From Euperipatoides rowelli (lineage: Eukaryota > Onychophora > Udeonychophora > Euonychophora > Peripatopsidae): a stretch of 12,157 nucleotides of DNA. Positions 1 through 7,780 of the stretch are shown one piece after another. The notes beneath the pieces were generated by a model. It was not told the origin of the DNA. It did not search any database and saw only the letters and a list, made by a program, of their open reading frames with translations. Where the stretch lies: assembly GCA_003024985.2 (NCBI GenBank), contig PXIH01S0000581.1; one strand, written 5' to 3'. Within the stretch, counting starts at the first letter, position 1. Each line of letters begins with the position of its first letter. The translations under genes and the position numbers were made by a program.

Positions 1-255
1 TGAACAGTACAAAAATAAAAAATGTACGCATGTCCAAAACAGATAGAATGCAAGCCGACATCTGATTGGTTGTGNTGNATATAANATTGCTAAGTCTGAA
101 ATCCAGACACTTTCAGTTACTTTTTATCGATAATTCATGTCTGGGAATAGGCAATCATTTTTTAACCTTAGCGGAACACAAAAGTCAAATCCTCCCGGAA
201 TTACTGTAAAAATAATACATACAGATTACACTCACTTATTTTAATACCGTATAAA

Positions 256-515
256 CTGCATATAATATTTCTAAAATCATGATATTGAAAAAAAATATGG
301 TGCACATCCTTTTCTTGTTGATCTTTTAAAAACCTAGTCTGTACATCTAAATGATTCTTCTCAATAAGCAATTCTTTGGTAAATAATGTGTGATTTATAA
401 ATCTATAAACGAATCATAAATATATGGAGCTATACTTTATAGTATAAAAATTTAGGCGCTATACTTTATATTAATTTTAAAGTTGTTTTTTTTTTATCGC
501 TGCATATAATATTTC
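256..515. repeat. Pair of 16-bp direct repeats upstream of the receptor
   Basis: The 16-mer CTGCATATAATATTTC occurs at 256-271 and exactly again at 500-515. Both copies are followed, 20-35 bp later, by a similar ATGG(TG)CACAT-like word, which suggests a diverged duplication of a slightly longer segment. Function is unknown. It could be an old local duplication or a shared regulatory motif. Confidence 0.55.
429..470. repeat. Pair of 13-bp direct repeats
   Basis: GCTATACTTTATA occurs at 429-441 and again, identically, at 458-470, with a period of 29 bp. It is a short local tandem duplication in AT-rich DNA about 200 bp before the receptor start codon. No function can be assigned. Confidence 0.5.
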
Positions 516-599
516 AATTAAACATGGCACATTTTTGTTTGTAATCTTCACCGTATTAAAAATATCAAAAATGTTTATTTCATTTCTAATGCTGTAAAA

Positions 600-615
600 T
601 TATATATTTTCAGGT
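600..615 (+). promoter_or_regulatory. Possible splice site before the receptor ORF
   Basis: TATATATTTTCAG ends at 613 and could be a 3' splice acceptor, which would put the receptor coding sequence in a single downstream exon after a 5' UTR intron. CAGGTGAAT at the same place also resembles a 5' donor, so the reading is ambiguous without transcript data. Confidence 0.3.
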
Positions 616-644
616 GAATATAAATCAAGGATTTTCTGCTTTAT

Positions 645-1727
645 ATGAATGACAATAGTCTTTTAATAGAAGAATATCAATTTACCATTCAGAATTCAGT
701 ACCCATCATGAACAACATTTCTCTAAATTCCAATTTAACAGTCAATTCTTCAAATTTATTTACAAAGGACGAGATTCTAGAATATATTGTAGATTTATTA
801 ATGGCTAAAATTGCACCTGCTGTTTTACTAATTGGTATTATTGGTCATGTGTTAAATTTGATAGTATTAAGTAGTCCTAAAATGACTGGCACAACATACA
901 TTTACATTCGCACTTGCAGTTGTATAGATATACTTGCTATTATTTTTATATTTTGGACAGAAGTTTATGGTAAATGGAAAAATAACACATATTCATCTTT
1001 CACTGAAGCCTATATAAGATGCAGAATTCTACTTTATTTGTATTTTTGTTGTCTTTCGAATAATGCACTTTTGACATGCGCAGTGACCTGGGAAAGATAC
1101 ATAGCAATATGTCATCCACTTCAATGGAAAAAATTCGCAACAACAAAAGTAACTGGGTTTATTATTATTGTAGCATTTGTAATCTCCCTTATTTTGAATA
1201 TTAATGTCATATACGCACAAAAGATGGAAATAATTCAGGTACCCAAAATACCAAAAATATTTTATAATGTTGAATTAGATTTTAAATTCTTTACTACAAA
1301 ATTCCATAGAATTTTTATAACAATAAGCATGATGTTTTCTCGTACTGGAGTTCTAATTTTTCTATTTTACTATAGTAGAAAAATTTATTATGCTTTTATG
1401 GAGAGGATGAACAAAAAACGAGCCATGAAAATTCTGCTCAGCCAAACAGCTAAACAGGACAATAATATGTTTCAAATTTTAGCAGCTACTGTAATGATCC
1501 ATTTCATTTGTGATACACCTGCGACTTTGACATATATAGTTTATGGATTTATTTATCATATCATATCGATTCCTGCTTCTAATTTCTTTATTCATATCAC
1601 TGCTGTTTTAGAGTTAACCAAGTGTTGTGTTGGTTTCTTTGCTTACTGTGCTGTAAATAGAAATTTTAGAAAGATATTTTTTGAAAGAGTTTTAAAGTTG
1701 AAATTTCAGACATCGCCAATGGAATAA
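645..1727 (+). CDS. Class A (rhodopsin-like) G protein-coupled receptor, peptide-receptor-like
   Basis: This 360-residue protein has seven hydrophobic segments, at about 53-75, 85-107, 126-152, 168-188, 218-248, 275-300 and 310-335. The outer N-terminus carries three N-glycosylation sequons (N24, N30, N34), and N113 lies in the first outer loop. Class A landmarks visible are N71 in TM1, D95 in TM2, C126 at the top of TM3, the E-R-Y triad 150-152 followed by ICHPL, and P292 in TM6. The overall look recalls the broad FMRFamide-receptor-like group of invertebrate peptide receptors, so signalling through heterotrimeric G proteins at the plasma membrane is the likely role. The ligand is unknown. 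Oddities: no cysteine lies between TM4 and TM5 to pair with C126. TM4 has no Trp and TM5 no Pro. The TM6 CWxP reads C-D-T-P, and NPxxY reads G-F-F-A-Y. An in-frame TAA at 621-623 supports the ATG at 645, although its Kozak context is weak. The frame is fully open and appears intronless. Confidence 0.9.
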   Translation: MNDNSLLIEEYQFTIQNSVPIMNNISLNSNLTVNSSNLFTKDEILEYIVDLLMAKIAPAVLLIGIIGHVLNLIVLSSPKMTGTTYIYIRTCSCIDILAIIFIFWTEVYGKWKNNTYSSFTEAYIRCRILLYLYFCCLSNNALLTCAVTWERYIAICHPLQWKKFATTKVTGFIIIVAFVISLILNINVIYAQKMEIIQVPKIPKIFYNVELDFKFFTTKFHRIFITISMMFSRTGVLIFLFYYSRKIYYAFMERMNKKRAMKILLSQTAKQDNNMFQILAATVMIHFICDTPATLTYIVYGFIYHIISIPASNFFIHITAVLELTKCCVGFFAYCAVNRNFRKIFFERVLKLKFQTSPME

Positions 1728-1766
1728 TCAGAAATAACAACCACGTCAAGTTTTAATACTAAAACA

Positions 1767-1772
1767 AATAAA
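1767..1772 (+). promoter_or_regulatory. Poly(A) signal of the receptor gene
   Basis: AATAAA lies 40 bp after the receptor stop codon, in an AT-rich 3' UTR. It is the first canonical signal downstream and is a plausible 3' end for the transcript. Confidence 0.55.
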
Positions 1773-1810
1773 AGTTTTTATAAATTAAAAAAAACTACTA
1801 ACATTTACAA

Positions 1811-1850
1811 TATAAAAGGGGGATGGTACACATTACCATCCCCTATAAAA
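1811..1850. repeat. Perfect 10-bp hairpin flanked by 7-bp direct repeats
   Basis: GGGGATGGTA (1819-1828) and TACCATCCCC (1834-1843) are perfect inverted arms around the 5-nt loop CACAT. TATAAAA occurs on both sides (1811-1817 and 1844-1850). The GC-rich stem stands out in very AT-rich DNA. It may be a tiny foldback insertion with a target duplication, or an RNA structure just past the receptor poly(A) signal. Confidence 0.6.
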
Positions 1851-2005
1851 GTTTGTTAAACACCATTTTGACCATAATATTCGAATATTTAAAACCTCAA
1901 TTTTTTAGTAAAAAATAACATCTCACCAAATTTAATTTAAATGTTTCTATGTTATCCTAAGTCACAATTCTATTAATGCACTATGGTTAATCATTGGTAT
2001 AGTAT
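1851..2005. other. AT-rich spacer before the LTR element
   Basis: This is noncoding, AT-rich DNA between the hairpin and the 5' LTR. Its end (1989-2001, AATCATTGGTATA) closely matches a word just past the 3' LTR at 7045-7057 (12 of 13 bases). Otherwise nothing recognisable. Confidence 0.5.
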
Positions 2006-2266
2006 CCTTATACTAAGAGAATAATATAAATAAACCACCATACCTCCAAGCAGGATAACACATGACCATAGCAGCATTAGCAGTGTGGTGCATATCGGGG
2101 ATAGCGGGGGATAGAGGGGATAGCGTTAGCCACCATGGAGTATAGGCTACATTACTAATCATAACCTGTCTCATGTATATTAATCAAATGTCACCCCAAC
2201 ATGACCTATTCAACATAATCATTAGGTAAATATATCCTGAGCACCTTAGCACAACAAAGTATTACA
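2006..2266 (+). repeat. 5' LTR of the gypsy element
   Basis: This aligns along its length with 6791-7033. The end GTATTACA matches the 3' LTR exactly, but the first five bases (CCTTA versus TGTAA) have diverged, so the exact left edge is uncertain by a few bases. It is longer than its partner because GGGGATAG is present three times (2097-2104, 2107-2114, 2116-2123), where the 3' LTR has a single degenerate copy. It contains a strong initiation context (GCCACCATGG, 2129-2138) that opens a seven-codon ORF. Confidence 0.92.
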
Positions 2267-2499
2267 ACATAAGATATAATAAAATGGCAAAAACAGGATT
2301 CTAAATTAAAAGATCGAATGATGTAAAAAAAACACAACACAGGGAAAAGAAGAAACAATTCAAAATCAGTACAACACAAAAAAAAATTCAAAAAGAATGA
2401 AAAAAGAACAACAACAAAAACAGAAAATGTAACAAGCAAAAATAAACGAAGTGCAAAAAGGACAATTTATTTTTTGAAAAAAGAAATATAAAAATCAAG
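2267..2499 (+). other. Leader between the 5' LTR and gag, with a possible primer-binding site
   Basis: A-rich, noncoding leader. TGGCAAAAACAGGATT at 2285-2300 starts with TGG, as primer-binding sites do. Its complement would end in CCA after a TTCGAATCC-like T-arm region, so it could be a mutated tRNA primer site. However, it lies 18 bp from the LTR end, further than usual, so this is a weak call. Confidence 0.35.
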
Positions 2500-3415
2500 A
2501 TGGCATCAAATGACTTCACATTACCAAGTGTTCCACCATTTGAATGTGAGTTAGACTATTTAGATCTCAAACAAAAATAAAAACGTTATATCGCTAGATT
2601 TGAAAATTTAACAATAGCAATTGGCATTAAAAAATATTAAAGAAAAAAAAAACAATGCTACTACATTATAAAGGAGTACCAGTAAACGATATATTGGATA
2701 CTTTGAACATTGTTAACAGTACATACGCTGAAACTAAAGCTGAATAATTATTTCGCACTGAGTCAAAATAAGGAATATCAAACATACCTATTTAGAAAAT
2801 ACAAACAAAGAGCTGGAATCACTAGAACAATTTAACATTAGAATATGCAGAGCAAGAACATTGTGTGAGTTTGAAAACTCAGAACATGAAATTAAATCAA
2901 AACTAATTACAGGATGTGAGTCAACAAAACTCAGAAGACATGCACTACAATCACTCAATTTAACTTTAAAACAACTACTAGTATTTGTATAGCTATGGAA
3001 ACAGGAAACAAACATGTAGAGCTAATTTAAACAGAGAGTAAAGGAGAAGTGAACTATGCAAAACAAGTAAACAAAAAATATAATCGACAACAAACACGCA
3101 TGATACAAACTACAAAGGAGTATGCACAAAAAGGATACATACAAAACAAAAACATGGATCAAATGTGCAAAAACTGAGGATAACAATGGCATACAAGATG
3201 ATTAAATCACTGTCCAGCAAGAGGTAAAACATGTTTAAAATGCAATAAGAAAAACCATTTCGGCTAGAGTGTGTATGTCAGGTCAAAAGCTAACAGAAGC
3301 TCATAAATTAAACAAGAGCATTTGAAAATAAACCTTGAACTTTAGTATCAAATTTAGAAGAGAAACAACCAGAAAGTGATGATGAATTTATGTATACAAA
3401 CCAAGTAGGAAATAA
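2500..3415 (+). pseudogene. gag of the gypsy element, broken
   Basis: Gag would form the capsid shell and package the element RNA. An ATG at 2500 opens a frame reading MASNDF and PPFE, then a TAA at about 2578. The text resumes with ARFEN-like residues at about 2595, a pattern seen in invertebrate gypsy Gag N-termini. Many stops and frame changes follow. The C-terminal nucleocapsid part is the clearest. A first knuckle begins with Cys at 3166. A second has C-L-K-C (Cys codons 3232 and 3241), then N-H-F at about 3253-3261. HCPARGK lies between the two knuckles. An acidic stretch follows and leads into the protease. No complete protein can be made. Confidence 0.85.
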
Positions 3416-3840
3416 AAACAACAAACCAACTAACAATTTTAATTATTAATAATAAACCTATAAATTTTATTATTGATTCTGGTGCAAGTGTAAACATAAT
3501 AAATGAAAAAGAGCTAGAGGGAATAAACCTAAAACCTCAAATAAATATAACAACAAACTTATTTATCCCTATGGACATAAAACACATTAAAATGTTAGGA
3601 AAGTGTAACTTAAATATTGAATACAAACAGAAAACACATAACCTCGCTGGACTATAGTCTGTTGTTGTCCGACATATTTGTATTTGTATTTGTATAAAGT
3701 AAACTTTTACATTAGCCAATATAGAGGACCTTCAATTTTGAGCAGAGACATGTCCTTAGAATTAAACAATCAAATTCATAAACGTAAGCCAAACTGAACA
3801 AGAAAACAAATATTTGAAATACATAAACAACAATTAACTT
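3416..3840 (+). pseudogene. Retroelement aspartic protease region, broken and interrupted
   Basis: This would be the retropepsin-like protease that cuts the Gag-Pol polyprotein. The catalytic signature D-S-G-A-S is readable, with the Asp codon at 3475-3477, preceded by hydrophobic strands (NFII) and followed by VNII. About 50 residues later the frame is invaded by a 59-bp foreign segment (3640-3698). Protease-like sequence resumes at NFYI (about 3702), continues through SRDMSLEL, then meets stops. So the active-site triad survives, but the domain is physically split and untranslatable. Confidence 0.82.
3640..3698 (+). mobile_element. Short insertion in the protease, tail fragment of the 11881-12157 family
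   Basis: Positions 3643-3698 match the reverse complement of 11881-11936 at 55 of 56 positions (the single mismatch is at 3672). The shared segment is a partial 21-bp minisatellite unit (CTCGCTGG), then a unique part (ACTATAGTCTGTTGTTGTCC), then an ATTTGT-type tail ending in ATAAA. It interrupts an otherwise continuous protease text, so it inserted after the gypsy element. Carrying only the 3'-most part plus a short-repeat tail is what 5'-truncated target-primed insertions of LINEs or SINEs look like. I see no clear target-site duplication. Confidence 0.8.
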
Positions 3841-4795
3841 GAGCCAGTCAAAGGAATAGGCAAACATAAAACAATCACAATAAAACTACTTATAAATCAT
3901 GACATACAACCAGTAGTTGAAAAATTCAGAAGGATACCCTTTCACATGAGAAAATCAGTAGAACAACAAATAAAAACTAATACAAGAAGATATTATTGAA
4001 GAAGTATCAGAACACACACCAACAACATGGGTATCTCCCATAGTAATTATACCAAAAAAGGGACTAACTGAAAATATATGTATCTGTGTGGATATGCTAG
4101 CAGCTAATAAAGCAATTAACAGAGCAAGATATATAACACCTGCGATGGATGATCTAATCGTATTAATAAATGGAGCTTCACATTTCAACAATTAGACTTA
4201 TGAAACGGATATCATTAATTCAACTAAGTCCAGAATCCAGAGAAAAAGCCACTTTTGCAACATGCAAAGGTTTATATCGATATAAATTCGTTTGGAATAA
4301 AGGCAGCAGCAGAAGTATTTCAGAGAGAGATAAGCAAATTAATAAATAACATCAAACACAATAAACATAAATGATGACATTTTAATCTATGGAACAAACT
4401 AAACACAACATAATGAAACGTTCTTATACAAAGTACTAAATAAATTATCAGAAGCTGGATTAACAATAAATAAAGAAAAATGCATATTTAATAAAAGACA
4501 CTTAAACTTCTATGGGCACATATTTTCAAAACAAGTGATGAGAGCTGACCCAGGAAAAGTAACTGCACTAGTCAACACTAAAATACCTCAATCAGCTGGA
4601 GAAGTAAGAAGCTGGTTAGGCATGGCTAATTTCAGTGCAAGATATATACCAAATTTAGCAACAATTTCACAACCATTGAGAGAATTAATGAAAAGTAAAG
4701 TCATGTGGAAGTGGGAGGAGGAACTTCAAGCTTCCTTCAATACTATCAACAGAAGGCTTATCAAGATACACTCAATTAACATATTTCAGCAAATC
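3841..4795 (+). pseudogene. Reverse transcriptase region of pol, broken
   Basis: This would copy element RNA into DNA. In order one can read KGIGKH and RRIPF (about 3850-3945), then after a frame change DIIEE, WVSPIVIIPKK (about 4029-4062) and a CVDM-like palm motif (about 4087). An AMDDL block follows, and then a damaged part with frame changes and stops. The catalytic pair survives as N-D-D-I-L (Asp codons 4373-4378), where the family usually has Y or F before the pair. The thumb or connection block 4535-4795 is the longest open stretch, 87 codons with SWLGM, ARYIPN and LREL. The domain order and spacing fit Ty3/gypsy RT. Confidence 0.9.
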
Positions 4796-5175
4796 TAGAA
4801 AGATTGAAATATGGACAGATGCCAGCCCACAAGGTATAGGAGCTCTCCTAGTCCAAAAACAGGATGATCAAAACCTAATTATTTATTTTGCAAGCAGATC
4901 ACTAACAACCACAGAAGCAAAGTACTCCCAACTAGAAAGAGAAGCTTTAGCCATAGTTTGATAGTAGATCATTTTCACAAAATTATATATAGATAATAAT
5001 TTACAATAGTAACTGATCATAAACCACTTATACCACTGTTAAAATAATAATCCAAGATCAAAACTATCAGCTAGATTATAACGATGGACATTGAAACTAC
5101 AAGATATACATATATAGTTAAATATAAAAAAGGAAAAGATAACCAAGCTGACTACCTATCCAGACACCAAACATA
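4796..5175 (+). pseudogene. RNase H region of pol, broken
   Basis: This would degrade the RNA strand of RNA:DNA hybrids. It starts just after the open RT block, following a frame change. Acidic landmarks are visible: T-D-A-S-P with Asp at 4818-4820, YSQLEREAL with the Glu codons near 4935-4943, and V-T-D-H-K-P-L with Asp at 5015-5017. The domain closes with KKGKDNQADYLSR, the typical gypsy end of RNase H (about 5125-5165). A stop follows ALAIV at about 4960, and further frame changes break it. Confidence 0.88.
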
Positions 5176-5485
5176 AAAGAAAATACAGCAAAACATACCA
5201 AAAGTGCTGAAGAGTATGTAAATTTTTTAAGCAATCACCTAGCCACCAATGACATAAACATGGAAGAAATAAAAGAAGAAACAAAGAGAGAGAGATTTTT
5301 ACAACAAATAATAAAAAACTAAAAAACAACAGGTGGCATGAAAAAACAAAAGAGGGAGTAAAACCGAAGACATCAACAAATTTTACAAGATAAGAAATGA
5401 ACTAACCGCCAATGATGACCAATCACTACTATTAAGAGGACACAGAATAGTAATGCCCCTAGTCTACAAAACAGAGCAATAGAAA
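5176..5485 (+). other. Connector between RNase H and integrase
   Basis: A-rich, lysine and glutamate-rich coding remnants. This matches the poorly conserved linker seen between RNase H and the integrase zinc finger in gypsy pol. No motif is recognisable, and several stops are present. Confidence 0.6.
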
Positions 5486-6521
5486 TTTCACACAATAGAC
5501 ATCAGACAATTGCAAACACAAAGAAGCTTTTAAGGGAGAAAACATGGTTCACAAACATTAACAAAAAGATAGAAGAGAAAATAAAACACTGTGCTGAATG
5601 CAATGAGGGTTACAAAGGATAATCACAAAACACCTCTACAACCTTCAAAATTACCTAATAAACCATGGGAATATTTACATGTAGATCATAAAGGATGACT
5701 ACCAAATGGCTAGTATATACTAATAATGATTGATTTGTATACCAGATTTCCAATAGTTGAAATATTAAATTCCACTACAGCATTAACAAACCTAAACAAA
5801 ATTGAAGAATAATTTACACTGCTAGGAATGCCTGCAACCCTGTGTACTGACAATAGACCACCCTTTAATAGCTAGGAATTTGAAGAATTCACAAAAAAAC
5901 ACAACATAAGACAGAGGAAAACAACACCATTCTGGACCCAAGCAAATGGAGAGGTAGAGAGATTTAATAGGACATTATCCAAAACAATAAGAATTGCATT
6001 TACCTACAAATTAAATTATGAAATGGAATTGGTAAAATTTCTAAGAAACTATCAAGTAACACCACACAACAGTACCAAATTATCACCTGCTGAACAACTA
6101 TTTAATAGACAGTGGAACCATAGACAGTGGAATACCAACAATAAAGGAATTACCAAAATCTGAAACTGTAGAATATTATGCTAAAACAAAGGAAAAGCAA
6201 AACAATATTATGATAGTAAACACTAGATTAGTAAGAATAAACCAGAAATTGGAAACCAAGTAGTAATAAAAAGACCGAAACCAAATAAAATGGACACTCC
6301 ATATGATCCTGAACCCTATGTGATAACCAACATTAAAGGACCTCAGATGACAGCCAAAAGAAAAGGACGAATGCTAACAAAACACATAACGGACATCAAA
6401 CAAATACAAAAAAAATAAAGTGTCACTTAAAACAGAACAAACTGAAGAAAGAGTAGCTGAAGAAAAGCACAGCCTGAGAAAATATATAAAGAGACCAATA
6501 AAACTTGTGGAGGAAATATAA
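5486..6521 (+). pseudogene. Integrase region of pol, broken, catalytic triad retained
   Basis: This would insert the cDNA into host DNA. The HHCC zinc finger is readable as HQTIANTKK (about 5498) to C-A-E-C (Cys codons 5590 and 5599). The core has the first Asp in H-V-D-H (5684-5686), the second in C-T-D-N (5849-5851) and the Glu in G-E-V-E-R (5957-5959). Thirty-five codons separate the second Asp and the Glu without an indel, a classic DD35E, though a TAG interrupts at 5873-5875. NGEVERFNRTL and LSPAEQLFNRQW follow. A 13-bp tandem duplication (6105-6117 and 6120-6132) then disrupts the frame. The C-terminal part (VVIKRPK, YDPEPYV, IKGPQMTAKRKG) leads to a basic tail and a TAA at 6519-6521. 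No chromodomain is evident. Confidence 0.9.
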
Positions 6522-6781
6522 AAAGTTGAGTAATCTAGAACTTAGAACAATGAAATAGTGTTTTAATGTATTGATATAAGTTGTTTTAAAACATGTTTAT
6601 TTAGTTAATTTAAATTTTAAAGTTCAAATTTGTTGATTCACATGAGATATTGTAAACCTATAAATAACAGATAAATATTTGCTTATACTAGATGCTATTA
6701 TGTTAATCAATTGATAAAGCTAGGATGTTTTAAGTTGAATTAATAATTATTAGTTCTGATGAACTAGTATGAATTATATTT
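6522..6781 (+). other. Noncoding stretch between pol and the 3' LTR
   Basis: T- and A-rich sequence with no open frame and no envelope-like features (no signal peptide or transmembrane ORF). It is the usual untranslated segment before the polypurine tract. Confidence 0.7.
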
Positions 6782-6790
6782 AAAAAAAGG
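6782..6790 (+). promoter_or_regulatory. Polypurine tract
   Basis: AAAAAAAGG ends directly at the first base of the 3' LTR (TGTAATAC). In LTR elements this tract primes plus-strand DNA synthesis, and its exact abutment confirms the LTR edge. Confidence 0.8.
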
Positions 6791-7033
6791 TGTAATACTA
6801 AGAGAATAACATAAATAAAACTGCCATACGTCCAAGCAGGCTATCACGTGACCACAGCAGCATCAGCAGTGTGATGCATGCTAGGATAGTGTTAGCCACC
6901 ATGGAGTATAGGCTACATTACTTACCATAACCTGTCTTGTATATATTAATCATATGGCACCCTAACACGACTTTATTCAACATAATCATTAGGTAGTTAT
7001 ATCATGAGTACCTTAGCACAACAAAGTATTACA
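6791..7033 (+). repeat. 3' LTR of the gypsy element
   Basis: It begins TGTAATAC and ends GTATTACA, an 8-bp perfect terminal inverted repeat of the TG...CA type, which fixes both edges. It is roughly 90 percent identical to 2006-2266 outside one indel of about 18 bp. It retains a palindromic E-box TCACGTGA (6844-6851) that is mutated in the 5' LTR, an AATAAA at about 6814, and GCCACCATGG (6895-6904) opening a nine-codon ORF. Both LTRs are followed by ACATA, so the true end could lie up to 5 bp further. Confidence 0.93.
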
Positions 7034-7504
7034 ACATAGGAAAAAATAATTGGTATAAATTTAATTTGTCTTTATTGCAAAATTAAATGTAACATTTCCC
7101 CAAGAATTAATATTTTCTTTAAAAAAAAAAAATATTGTGAAAAAAATCTGGTGTAAATCTAAGAAATTCACTTTCTAATCTCTATAGAAAGAAATCAGTT
7201 CTTCAACCATTACTTCGTAGTTATCTGCCATTATTGTCTAAAAGGTTATGGTTGTATTTCTGATTGCTTTCCATGATCTCTTTTATTACAGTTTTATTTA
7301 TTTAGCAACTCAGAATTTTAAAATACTGTCTGATATGAGGACAAATGAAAATTTATTATTTTATTTTTTGCATCACTAAGCCAAGGAAATTTTTNTTAAG
7401 TATTCAAATTCATTGCCCCAATATTCATTGCTTTTACATTTTTCAGTAATCCTAATTTGATAGGCAAAGATAGTAACAAGATTTTTATATTTTCCACTAA
7501 TGTT
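7034..7504. other. AT-rich intergenic sequence
   Basis: No convincing ORF. It has poly-A and poly-T runs and one ambiguous base at 7395. The minus strand at about 7400-7500 keeps short open, coding-like words (KYKNLVTIFAYQ) that may continue the remnant next to it. Confidence 0.45.
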
Positions 7505-7780
7505 CTATGTTAATTTCACTAAGGATAGTTTGGGTTCAAAAACAGCACTTTGTATACTCTTTTGTAACCCAGTTAACAAAGCAAGTAATTTTAAGACTGC
7601 AAAATTTATTCCACCTATATTCCTCATATTGAATATTTTGAAGCAGAATTCCATGTTTTGGTATGTTTCATTTATATGTACTGTGAACCCAAATAATATT
7701 GAAGGGTAATAGAACACTGATTCCAAGTTCAACTTGGAGAAATCAATGGAGAGCCTTAGTTCTTAGGAGTTAGGAAACTT
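7505..7780 (-). pseudogene. Possible decayed coding remnant, retroelement-like
   Basis: The minus strand is open for about 85 codons. It reads FCFKIFNMRNIGGINF followed by VLKLLALLTGLQ. A GG-I/L-N-F motif followed by leucine-rich helix text is reminiscent of the region after the reverse transcriptase in LINE ORF2 proteins. Its orientation agrees with the LINE endonuclease at 9517-9959. There is no ATG at the start, and I cannot find RT motifs between here and the endonuclease, so the link is an inference. It may instead be an unrelated transposase scrap or a chance ORF. Confidence 0.25.

Larger units (their letters stand above)
1..599. other. AT-rich region upstream of the receptor gene
   Basis: I see no coding region here. 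The stretch is AT-rich, with single ambiguous bases at 75, 78 and 85. It presumably contains the promoter, 5' UTR exons or an intron of the receptor gene that follows, but no TATA box or initiator can be singled out from the AT background. The only clear structure is two sets of short direct repeats, listed separately. Confidence 0.6.
2006..7033 (+). mobile_element. Decayed Ty3/gypsy LTR retrotransposon, about 5.0 kb
   Basis: A full-length but dead Ty3/gypsy-type (Metaviridae) element. Direct LTRs of about 261 and 243 bp flank a gag-pol interior in the order gag (zinc knuckles), protease, RT, RNase H, integrase. That order, with integrase last, is diagnostic of Ty3/gypsy rather than Ty1/copia. 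A polypurine tract abuts the 3' LTR. Numerous stops and frameshifts break every domain. I counted roughly 25 substitutions plus indels between the LTRs, indicating an old insertion. Nothing resembling an envelope gene lies between pol and the 3' LTR. The integrase tail, with GPQ-like and basic motifs, recalls the gypsy proteins often annotated as K02A2.6-like in invertebrate genomes. An unrelated fragment of about 59 bp has inserted into the protease region. Confidence 0.95.

Noticed and set aside
1029-1220. Minus-strand 63-codon ORF inside the receptor gene
   Set aside because: It lies entirely within the intact GPCR frame and has no family features.
2206-4191. Minus-strand ORFs of 60-78 codons across the LTR element (2206-2439, 2788-3015, 3537-3719, 3955-4191)
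   Set aside because: They are complements of the A-rich gag-pol text. The plus strand has recognisable retroelement domains and the minus translations have none.
2500-6521. Stops in gag-pol explained by an alternative genetic code
   Set aside because: The breaks include all three stop codons together with many frameshifts, and the neighbouring GPCR uses none of them internally. Decay is simpler.
6522-6790. Envelope gene of an errantivirus-like element
   Set aside because: No open frame, signal peptide or transmembrane segment lies between pol and the 3' LTR.
7500-7709. Plus-strand 69-codon ORF
   Set aside because: It fully overlaps the minus-strand frame. Neither is convincing, but the minus one has the more retroelement-like text (GGINF).
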